A stretch of 10,199 bases of DNA from SVQP01 sp045603085 (GTDB lineage: Bacteria > Bacillota > Clostridia > Oscillospirales > CAG-272), in contig JAZULL010000076.1 of the NCBI GenBank assembly GCA_045603085.1, positions 1-10,199 on the forward strand, written 5' to 3'. Of this stretch, positions 1 through 4,812 are shown piece after piece. The notes under the pieces were generated by a model. It had not been told where the DNA came from. It searched no databases and was given only the letters and a program-made list of their open reading frames with translations. Numbering within the stretch: the first letter of the stretch is position 1; each line of letters opens with the position of its first letter. The position numbers were made by a program, and so were the translations under genes.

Positions 1-23
1 GGTTACATACTTTAAAATTAACC

Positions 24-250
24 TATCTCAAAGATAAGAATAATAAGTGATATTGTGAGACAGGTCTCACAGTGATATTTTGCCTTTCGGCAAAGTGATA
101 TGAAAACCTATCGGTTTTCGTGATATTATATCCGCCCTTAAAACTGCCCGAAGGGCAATATAACTATGCGTAGCATAATATAACTGCGAAGCAATATAAC
201 TCGCCTTTGGCGAATATAACTGAGGCACCTTCCTTATGGAGGGTGCCTCA
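24..250. repeat. Array of short palindromes in a repeated AT-rich spacer
   Basis: About nine small perfect or near-perfect hairpins follow each other: arms 24-28/32-36, 55-61/64-70, 79-84/89-94, 102-108/113-119, 145-149/153-157, 165-169/173-177, 185-187/191-193, 201-205/209-213, and the long 221-233/238-250. Arm sequences differ but the linkers repeat. AGTGATAT-type linkers lie at 46-54, 71-78, 94-101 and 119-127. AATATAACT lies at 157-165, 177-185, 193-201 and 213-221. The right-hand linker read in reverse complement is AGTTATATT, one base from AGTGATATT, so linker orientation flips. The flip sits near a GATAT-T-ATATC palindrome at 122-132. An open minus-strand frame (67-279) crosses the array but is low-complexity and is not called a gene. 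The element is non-coding and probably dispersed in the genome; I recall similar linker-hairpin strings in Clostridia but cannot confirm this here. Bases 1-23 hold only GGTTA/TAACC (1-5/19-23). Confidence 0.75.
221..250 (-). terminator. Hairpin downstream of tRNA-Lys, possible terminator
   Basis: Thirteen-base arms at 221-233 and 238-250 surround a 4-nt loop, starting 19 nt past the encoded CCA of the tRNA. Read on the minus strand there is one A-C mismatch and the stem is followed by GTTATATTCG, not a real U tract. Read on the plus strand the odd pair becomes G-U, and a T-rich stretch (GGTTTTTCGTTTTGG) follows a few bases later. The hairpin may therefore end tRNA transcription weakly, stop plus-strand transcription entering from the left, or simply be the last unit of the palindrome array. 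Confidence 0.5.
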
Positions 251-268
251 AGTGGTGGTTTTTCGTTT

Positions 269-344
269 TGGTGACCCATCGGAGAATCGAACTCCGGACA
301 CCATGATTAAAAGTCATGTGCTCTGCCATCTGAGCTAATGGGTC
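269..344 (-). tRNA. tRNA-Lys (anticodon TTT)
   Basis: The minus strand folds as a complete cloverleaf. The 7-bp acceptor stem pairs GACCCAT (344-338) with ATGGGTC (279-273), and the discriminator A is at 272. The D arm contains AGCTCAGATGGCAGAGC. The anticodon stem CATGA/TCATG encloses loop CTTTTAA, giving anticodon TTT, which reads AAA and AAG lysine codons. The T arm contains the GTTCGATTC loop. CCA is encoded at 271-269, so no addition by CCA transferase is needed. The gene stands alone in the window with its own promoter. Nothing in the visible flank repeats its 3' end, so there is no sign that it is currently an integration site. Confidence 0.97.
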
Positions 345-380
345 ATATATTGCGGTACAAAATTTCGTACCGTAATATAT
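345..380 (-). promoter_or_regulatory. Long dyad between the tRNA-Lys -10 box and the tRNA 5' end
   Basis: Arms ATATATT-G-CGGTAC (345-358) and GTACCG-T-AATATAT (367-380) are reverse complements over 14 bases with one mismatch (352 versus 373). The right arm covers part of the -10 box (377-382), and the left arm ends exactly at the first tRNA base. A transcript starting near 370 would lack most of the right arm, so a DNA operator fits better than an RNA hairpin. Chance symmetry in AT-rich flanks remains possible; the GC-containing core CGGTAC/GTACCG is the firm part. Confidence 0.5.
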
Positions 381-405
381 TATCACACAAAAGTGATTTT
401 GTCAA
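377..405 (-). promoter_or_regulatory. Promoter of tRNA-Lys
   Basis: The -35 box is a perfect TTGACA (405-400), followed by a 17-bp spacer and TAATAT (382-377). A TG sits one base upstream of the -10, making an extended -10. The start site would fall near 370, leaving a leader of about 25 nt to be trimmed before the tRNA. Confidence 0.75.
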
Positions 406-435
406 CAGTTTTTTGCGGAAAAATCAAACAATCTT

Positions 436-963
436 TCAATCCAACGCCAGTGCTTTGAGCTTGGTGGCAAAGACGGCAATGTTCTCCTCCGAAATGGTGG
501 GGAGCACCATGTCCTCGCGCTGGTCGCCGTTCGCACCGCCGCCCAGGATATTGTCGCGCTCGATCTTCAAGATCAGCTTATCCCAAAGATTTTTGGCATG
601 CGCGGGCACCATTTCCCCGCCAAAGCAGGCAAGATCAAACGCGCGCTCGCGCTGGGCATCGGTCAGCACCTTGTCATAGTATTCGTCCGCGCTGTCGGGA
701 AAGCCGCACAAGAGAAAATATCCCGTCTGCTTTGCGCCGAGCACCGCGTCCCATTTTTTGACGTACTCGCGCATGGGCTTATACAGCTTTCCGTAGCGGA
801 TACTGCTCCCCATGACCACCACGTCGTAAGCGCTCGGGTCACTTGCCGCATCGGTAGCCTCGCACAGCGTGACGTCGCGCCCCGAAAGTGCATCCGCCAG
901 CAGCTTTGCCGCCGTTTTGGTGCTTCCGGTCTTACTTGCATATACGATCAGAATTTTTTTCAT
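436..963 (-). CDS. HemG-like flavodoxin domain protein
   Basis: This 175-residue cytosolic protein has a flavodoxin fold expected to bind FMN. The N-terminal strand MKKILIVYASKTGSTKTAA carries the phosphate-binding loop (about residues 8-16). A second conserved block, MGSSIRYGKLYKPMREYVKK (about 51-70), and the later FGGEMVPAHAKNLWDKLILK block match the layout of the HemG family (menaquinone-dependent protoporphyrinogen oxidase), whose E. coli member has GASIRYG in the same place. Length also fits HemG. Many clostridial relatives are not in heme clusters and no heme gene is visible here, so the reaction is unassigned; electron transfer is likely. The start is supported by GAGGTGA just upstream, which overlaps the stop of the preceding lipoprotein gene. 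With only 8 nt between the genes, the two are probably translationally coupled. No clear terminator follows before the tRNA-Lys promoter. Confidence 0.88.
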   Translation of the reverse strand: MKKILIVYASKTGSTKTAAKLLADALSGRDVTLCEATDAASDPSAYDVVVMGSSIRYGKLYKPMREYVKKWDAVLGAKQTGYFLLCGFPDSADEYYDKVLTDAQRERAFDLACFGGEMVPAHAKNLWDKLILKIERDNILGGGANGDQREDMVLPTISEENIAVFATKLKALALD

Positions 964-971
964 ACGTCACC

Positions 972-1946
972 TCATTGTGTGCATTCCACAGTCGTGCCGT
1001 CGGTACGAAGCAGGAACGTACCGTTATAGGAATAGTAGGTCAGCGCACCCAGATTGCGCAGCAGATACACCAACTCCATCTCAATGGCCTCAACGGAATC
1101 TGTGCAGATCACGCCGTACCCGGGCTTGATGGCTGTCACGGTATCGCGAAGCGCCTTATTATGGCTGCCGTGGTGCGGAAGCTTGACAAAATCGTACTCC
1201 CCTGCATACTGCGCTTGCGCGTTGAAATCCTCGCATCTTGCCTTTTCGGCGTCGCCCATGAACAAGGCCGAGAAATCACCAAGCGTAAGGCCGCAGATCA
1301 GCGAGAGATTGTTGTCCATGCTGTCCTCGGGAATGGGCTCTTCATGGCTCAGATCGGGGTACACGCGAGAGACGTTGATCCACAATTTGCCGGCTTCCAA
1401 GGCAATTTCGGTGTCCTCGTTGAGCTTATGGAGGGTTGTGACGGCGGCGCGTTTTTCTGCCGCCTCGATCATGGAGCGGTAAAGCCCCGAATCGCGCACG
1501 TAATTAGGGGCATACACGTGCGTGACCTCAAAATCCTCGATCACGCCTGCGGCGCTGCCGATATGGTCATTGTCAAAGTGGGTCAGGATGAGATGATCAA
1601 TGCGCGAAATACCCAGCGACTCCAAGGCGTCGCTGATCTGTCCGTAATCGTTGGCGTCGGCTGTGTCTATCATGATCACGGTATTGTCCAACGTGATCAG
1701 AATGCAATCCGACTTGCCGGTTTTGAGCACGCGCATTGTCAGCAAATGCTCGGCGTCCGTAAACGCATCTCCGGGGGTCAGTGAGCCTGCATTGCCGCCC
1801 GTGGTCGTTCCCTGCTCAAGCTCGCCGCTCGAGGGCTCGCCCGTGCTCTCCTGACCGCCCGGGGTCAGCACCACGCCGCTACATGCGCCAAGGCACACAG
1901 TCAGCAGCATACACAGCACGGCCAAAAATAATTTATATCTTTTCAT
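972..1946 (-). CDS. ComEC-like metallo-beta-lactamase fold lipoprotein
   Basis: This 324-residue secreted lipoprotein has a signal segment MKRYKLFLAVLCMLLTVCLG followed by lipobox LGAC, with C22 as the lipidation site. A Gly/Ser/Thr-rich tether follows (about 23-65). The rest is a metallo-beta-lactamase domain of the type found at the C-terminus of ComEC/Rec2: LTHFDNDH (122-128, metal-binding His and Asp), DNNLSL (211-216), GDAE (231-234) and LPHHGSHN (256-263). In ComEC this domain is thought to be the nuclease that degrades the non-transported DNA strand. Here it stands alone without the channel, so a surface hydrolase acting on nucleic acid or another phosphoester is inferred; the substrate is unknown. 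An in-frame ATG exists at 1994, but it lies inside the -10 box. The ATG at 1946 has GGAG 7 nt upstream and begins the signal peptide. It is first in an operon with the flavodoxin gene. Confidence 0.85.
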   Translation of the reverse strand: MKRYKLFLAVLCMLLTVCLGACSGVVLTPGGQESTGEPSSGELEQGTTTGGNAGSLTPGDAFTDAEHLLTMRVLKTGKSDCILITLDNTVIMIDTADANDYGQISDALESLGISRIDHLILTHFDNDHIGSAAGVIEDFEVTHVYAPNYVRDSGLYRSMIEAAEKRAAVTTLHKLNEDTEIALEAGKLWINVSRVYPDLSHEEPIPEDSMDNNLSLICGLTLGDFSALFMGDAEKARCEDFNAQAQYAGEYDFVKLPHHGSHNKALRDTVTAIKPGYGVICTDSVEAIEMELVYLLRNLGALTYYSYNGTFLLRTDGTTVECTQ

Positions 1947-1959
1947 CAAATCACTCCGT

Positions 1960-1990
1960 AAAAAAAGATGGATGGAGCTCTCTCCATCCA
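1960..1990 (-). terminator. Intrinsic terminator of recA-recX
   Basis: Perfect 9-bp arms TGGATGGAG (1990-1982) and CTCCATCCA (1977-1969) enclose AGAG, followed after two bases by seven T (1966-1960). It is the only terminator seen after recX. Its U tract ends only a few bases before the ribosome binding site of the lipoprotein gene, and its 5' arm coincides with the expected start site of that gene's promoter. Confidence 0.85.
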
Positions 1991-1992
1991 CC

Positions 1993-2021
1993 ATTATAGC
2001 GTAAACTGATCTATTTTACAA
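1993..2021 (-). promoter_or_regulatory. Promoter of the lipoprotein-flavodoxin operon
   Basis: The -35 box TTGTAA (2021-2016) is followed by a 17-bp spacer and a perfect TATAAT (1998-1993). The predicted start lies near 1987-1985, inside the 5' arm of the recX terminator. This leaves a leader of about 40 nt before the ATG at 1946. Confidence 0.75.
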
Positions 2022-2054
2022 GAGTATTTGCACACCCTGCAGAAAAATTTACAC

Positions 2055-2693
2055 TTATTGCTCTTCCATTGCTTCAAAAGCCGCGCGGATCTCCGATGGC
2101 GCAAAGCCCTTGGAAAGCATTTTCACGTACAGCTTATTCTGTTCGTCCCCTTCGGGCAAGGCGTGACGGCATTCCTTTTGCAAGGCGTGCAGGCAGACCT
2201 CGTCAAAATCTACCTCGTCAAGATACGCTTGCACGTCGGCATCTGATGCATCATAGCCCTTGGCGCGCAGGTCGTATTCCACGCGTCTGCGACCGCGAAG
2301 CTTTGCCACGCTGCGCTCGGCCTCGCGCAAGGCGGCAGAGCTCTCGCGCAGATATCCCGCCTCGATCAGCATAGTGACCGCGACCTCGGCGTGCTCCTTC
2401 GAGCTTCCCTTTTGCACCAGCTTGTAGGTCAGCTCGCGCGCCGATCTGTCCCCATAGGAAAGCGAGGTCAGCCCGCGCACAAATGCACGGCAGATACCCG
2501 ATGCATCCGCGATTCTCTCGGCGGTCTCGGTGTCGATCTCGCCCACCGACAGATGCAATTCCTCAAGCTGCGGGAGCAGCAGCGGATATTTTTCCTTTTG
2601 ATACTCCTCTGCACTCTCGCCGCGCATGATCAGCGTCACCCATACAAGCCCTTTATCGGGCACGGGCGTGATACGCTTGATACGGATCTCCAT
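2055..2693 (-). CDS. recX: Regulatory protein RecX
   Basis: RecX binds RecA filaments and limits RecA activity. The 212-residue protein has a short N-terminal strand region (about 1-25), then three tandem three-helix repeats. The first is near 69-116, with AFVRGLTSLSYGDRSAREL and a following LIEAGYL typical of RecX; the others are near 120-163 and 164-208, the last with KGFAPSEIRAAFEAM. Length is usual for Firmicute RecX. It lies 3 nt after the recA stop codon with its ribosome binding site (GA-rich) inside the end of recA, so translation is probably coupled and its level set below RecA. Identification rests on the repeat pattern plus adjacency to recA. Transcription ends at the terminator at 1960-1990. 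Confidence 0.93.
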   Translation of the reverse strand: MEIRIKRITPVPDKGLVWVTLIMRGESAEEYQKEKYPLLLPQLEELHLSVGEIDTETAERIADASGICRAFVRGLTSLSYGDRSARELTYKLVQKGSSKEHAEVAVTMLIEAGYLRESSAALREAERSVAKLRGRRRVEYDLRAKGYDASDADVQAYLDEVDFDEVCLHALQKECRHALPEGDEQNKLYVKMLSKGFAPSEIRAAFEAMEEQ

Positions 2694-2696
2694 ATT

Positions 2697-3806
2697 TTAC
2701 TCTTCGTCCTTGAGCACGCGGATGTCGAATGCATCGTCATCATCGTCCTCCAGATCGAATTCCTCTTCCACGATCACATCCTGATTTGCAAGCAGGGCGC
2801 GTACCTTTTCCTCGATCTCTGCCATGAGCACGGGATTGCCCTCGATCAGCTTGCGCACGTTGTCCTTGCCCTGACCGATTCTCTCGCCGTTATACGAGAA
2901 CCACGAGCCGCTCTTCTTGATGATATCCGCATTGATGGCATAATCCAGCACCTCGCTGGAGCGGGAGATGCCCTTGCCGTACAGAATATCAAACTCTGCT
3001 ACACGGAAAGGAGGCGCAACCTTATTCTTGACGATCTTGCACTTGACGCGGTTACCGTAGATCTCGCCGCCGTTCTTGAGCTGATCGGTCTTTCTGATGT
3101 CGATACGAACCGACGCGTAGAACTTGAGCGCGCGGCCGCCGGTGGTGGTTTCGGGGTTGCCGTACATCACGCCAACCTTTTCACGCAGCTGGTTAATAAA
3201 GATAACGACACAGTTGGACTTATTGATAACGGCCGACAGCTTACGCATAGCCTGCGACATCAGACGCGCCTGCATACCCATCTGCGCCTGACCCATGCCG
3301 CCCTCCAGCTCCTGCTTGGGAACCAAGGCGGCTAGCGAGTCGATGACCACGCAATCGATCGCCCCCGAGCGCACCTGCGCCTCGGTGATCTCCAGCGCGT
3401 CCTCACCGCAATCGGGCTGAGAAACCAGCAGATTGTTGATATCCACGCCAAGCGCCTTTGCATAAATGGGGTCGAGCGCGTGCTCCGCGTCGATAAAAGC
3501 GGCCTCGCCGCCTGCCTTCTGTACCTCTGCTACGATGTGCAGAGCCACGGTGGTCTTACCCGAGGACTCAGGGCCAAAGATCTCAATAATTCTGCCCTTG
3601 GGAACGCCGCCGATACCCAGCGCCATGTCCAGCGAGATAGATCCCGTGGAAACCGCCTGCACCTCCATGTGCGCGTTCTCGCCCAGACGCATGACCGCGC
3701 CCGCGCCAAATTCGCGCTCGATCTGCGCCATGGCGGTATTGAGCGCTCTCTGCTTTTCAGCCTTCTTATCTACAACAACCTCGGGGGTAACTGCCTTCTT
3801 TGCCAT
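2697..3806 (-). CDS. recA: Recombinase RecA
   Basis: RecA is the DNA-dependent ATPase that forms filaments on single-stranded DNA, performs strand exchange and triggers LexA cleavage. The 369-residue protein shows Walker A GPESSGKTT (78-86), Walker B CVVIDS (152-157), DNA-binding loop L2 with NQLREKVGVMYGNPETTTGG (205-224) and the inter-subunit KNK segment (260-262). The C-terminal tail (347-369) is strongly acidic with a run of five Asp, as expected for the autoregulatory tail. Loop L1 is unusual: EGGMGQAQMG (168-177) where most bacteria have EGEMGDSHVG-like residues. Start 3806 is supported by AAGGA 8 nt upstream. It heads a recA-recX operon behind a consensus promoter. No recognisable Gram-positive SOS box (GAAC-N4-GTTC) was found upstream. 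Confidence 0.98.
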   Translation of the reverse strand: MAKKAVTPEVVVDKKAEKQRALNTAMAQIEREFGAGAVMRLGENAHMEVQAVSTGSISLDMALGIGGVPKGRIIEIFGPESSGKTTVALHIVAEVQKAGGEAAFIDAEHALDPIYAKALGVDINNLLVSQPDCGEDALEITEAQVRSGAIDCVVIDSLAALVPKQELEGGMGQAQMGMQARLMSQAMRKLSAVINKSNCVVIFINQLREKVGVMYGNPETTTGGRALKFYASVRIDIRKTDQLKNGGEIYGNRVKCKIVKNKVAPPFRVAEFDILYGKGISRSSEVLDYAINADIIKKSGSWFSYNGERIGQGKDNVRKLIEGNPVLMAEIEEKVRALLANQDVIVEEEFDLEDDDDDAFDIRVLKDEE

Positions 3807-3864
3807 AATAATATTCCTTCCCTTCCGCCTGCGAGTGCGCAGGCCCTCATTCTGTTATGGCAAT

Positions 3865-3893
3865 ATTATACACCCACGCAGACCGTTTGTCAA
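3865..3893 (-). promoter_or_regulatory. recA: Promoter of recA-recX
   Basis: Perfect TTGACA (3893-3888), a 17-bp spacer and perfect TATAAT (3870-3865). The start site is expected near 3858, giving a leader of about 50 nt. A fully consensus promoter predicts strong basal expression unless a repressor acts. Confidence 0.9.
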
Positions 3894-3913
3894 TAGGTTT
3901 TGCAAATGTTTTG

Positions 3914-3977
3914 TTCCGAAATCGGAATTTTATTTTTTAACGCCATTTGATGCTGGTTCCTTTTATTCCGATTTTGG
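3914..3977. promoter_or_regulatory. Two related TTCCGATTT motifs between recA and the divergent gene
   Basis: A perfect dyad TTCCGA-AA-TCGGAA lies at 3914-3927, about 20 bp upstream of the recA -35. Read on the minus strand it is TTCCGATTTCGGAA. A similar but imperfect site, TTCCGATTTTGG, lies on the plus strand at 3966-3977, about 37 bp upstream of the -35 of the divergent kinase-like gene. The pairing suggests a shared regulator binding site, but no known consensus is matched. The first dyad is followed by T-rich DNA on the plus strand and could instead be a weak terminator. Confidence 0.35.
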
Positions 3978-4013
3978 ATGGTTCAGTCAACCAACAAGAC
4001 GGGTCAGACAAGA

Positions 4014-4043
4014 TTGACAAGTTCCCTTTTCTCATGTTATAAT
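4014..4043 (+). promoter_or_regulatory. Promoter of the kinase-like gene
   Basis: Perfect TTGACA (4014-4019), an 18-bp spacer and perfect TATAAT (4038-4043). The start site is expected near 4050, leaving about 20 nt that include the ribosome binding site GGGAGG before the ATG at 4071. Confidence 0.85.
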
Positions 4044-4070
4044 ATAATAATTGAGTTGGGAGGTGGAGAT

Positions 4071-4574
4071 ATGAAAATAGCTGTGATAGGCTTTAGCGGT
4101 GCCGGAAAATCCACACTGGCCGCAGCACTCGGGAAGCATTATGACATTCCCGTATTACACATGGATGCAATTCATTTTTTACCGAATTGGGTGGAACGCG
4201 ATGACGCTGACATGCTCCGTGACGTGCAGCAGTTTCTTTCCGAGCATGATTCGTGGGTCATCGATGGCAATTACTCACGCATCTTATTTGATGCACGAAT
4301 AGAGCAAGCAGATCGCATCGTCATCCTGCAATTCAATCGTCTTGTATGTTTTTGGCGTGCATTTTGGCGTTCGAAAAAATACAAGAACCAAACCCGCCCG
4401 GATATGGCTCCCGGCTGCATGGAAAAATTCGATAAAGAATTTGCACGCTGGATATTATTTGAGCAAAAGCGAAAGGTCAAGCGCTACAAGCTGTTGCAAG
4501 AGCAGTACGGTAATAAGATCACCATGATCCGCAACCAACGGCAGCTGGATAAATTCATGAAAAATCCGGGATAA
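4071..4574 (+). CDS. P-loop kinase-like protein (FlaR/adenylate-kinase-like group)
   Basis: This 167-residue cytosolic P-loop NTPase begins MKIAVIGFSGAGKSTLAAAL, with Walker A GFSGAGKST (7-15). HMDAIHFLPNW (30-40) and WVIDGNYSR follow, the layout of small proteins named 'DNA topology modulation protein FlaR' or adenylate-kinase-like. Basic residues in the middle (RAFWRSKKYKNQTRP) could form the lid over the nucleotide. The substrate is unknown, and the FlaR name is historical and should not be taken as function. An in-frame ATG at 3978 precedes the promoter; the ATG at 4071 has GGAGG 7 nt upstream and starts at the family's first strand. It is the only plus-strand gene and looks more AT-rich than its neighbours, which may mean separate acquisition. 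No convincing terminator follows; the repeats at 4622-4706 come next. Confidence 0.85.
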   Translation: MKIAVIGFSGAGKSTLAAALGKHYDIPVLHMDAIHFLPNWVERDDADMLRDVQQFLSEHDSWVIDGNYSRILFDARIEQADRIVILQFNRLVCFWRAFWRSKKYKNQTRPDMAPGCMEKFDKEFARWILFEQKRKVKRYKLLQEQYGNKITMIRNQRQLDKFMKNPG

Positions 4575-4621
4575 TTCAACACACTCTCTCAAGCCCTTGC
4601 GACATAGCCGCGCAACGGATA

Positions 4622-4706
4622 TGTCATCCTCGAGCAAGCATCCTCTGCCAAGATCCTTCGCTTCGCTCAAGGATGACAGGCAGAGGATGCGCTGCGAAGG
4701 ATCTTG
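4622..4706. repeat. Interlocked inverted repeats, order A-B-C-A'-B'-C'
   Basis: Three perfect inverted pairs overlap in register instead of nesting: A TGTCATCCT (4622-4630) with A' AGGATGACA (4670-4678); B GCATCCTCTGCC (4638-4649) with B' GGCAGAGGATGC (4679-4690); and C CAAGATCCTTCGC (4649-4661) with C' GCGAAGGATCTTG (4694-4706). A shorter ATCCTT/AAGGAT hairpin (4653-4658/4669-4674) sits inside. The minus strand contains TGTCATCCTTGAGCGAAG followed by CGAAGGATCTT, which I recall as a widely dispersed bacterial intergenic repeat; this needs a search. A minus-strand open frame over it (4455-4709) reads like the usual spurious product of such repeats. The element lies between convergent genes and occupies most of the 238-bp gap. 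Confidence 0.8.
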
Positions 4707-4770
4707 CAAGGGCGCAGATTGTTTTCACACCACGACATGTGCGGTCGCCCGCACGGACACATACCGACCA

Positions 4771-4798
4771 AACAGCCGCGGCAGATGCCGCGGCTGTT
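4771..4798 (-). terminator. Hairpin downstream of the sigma/anti-sigma operon
   Basis: Perfect 13-bp arms AACAGCCGCGGCA (4771-4783) and TGCCGCGGCTGTT (4786-4798) lie 14 bp past the stop of the membrane protein gene. The stem is GC-rich and very stable. On the minus strand the U tract is short (GTTTGGT), so termination may be imperfect. Being symmetric, it could also act on transcription from the convergent kinase-like gene. Confidence 0.7.
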
Positions 4799-4812
4799 CA
4801 ATATTCATGGAA

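Noticed and set aside
24..250. Possible CRISPR array
   Set aside because: Units are 16-25 bp, the constant parts are only 8-9 bp AT-rich linkers, the linker flips orientation and the variable parts are palindromes. No cas genes are seen.
67..279. Minus-strand open frame of 70 residues across the palindrome array
   Set aside because: It is made of the repeated linkers (SYIASQLYYATHSYIAL), runs into the tRNA-Lys gene and has no clear ribosome binding site; it is a by-product of the repeat.
269..344. tRNA-Lys as an attachment site of an integrated element
   Set aside because: No integrase gene and no repeat of the tRNA 3' end are visible in this window; the region to the left of the window was not seen.
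888..1784. Plus-strand open frame of 298 residues
   Set aside because: It is antisense to the MBL lipoprotein and flavodoxin genes, which have recognised domains, good start sites and a promoter.
1947..1994. Earlier in-frame start for the MBL lipoprotein at 1994
   Set aside because: This ATG lies within the -10 box and upstream of the terminator hairpin; the signal peptide and ribosome binding site support 1946.
2391..3335. Plus-strand open frame of 314 residues
   Set aside because: It lies antisense to recX and recA; long antisense frames are expected from codon bias in conserved genes.
3900..3930. Possible LexA/SOS box upstream of recA (GGAACAAAACATTTG on the minus strand)
   Set aside because: Only one half-site resembles GAAC; the partner half and the spacing do not match the Gram-positive consensus.
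4455..4709. Minus-strand open frame of 84 residues
   Set aside because: Its coding potential comes from the interlocked repeats and the antisense of the kinase-like gene; the translated repeat (LSSLSEAKDLG) is the usual spurious product of such elements.
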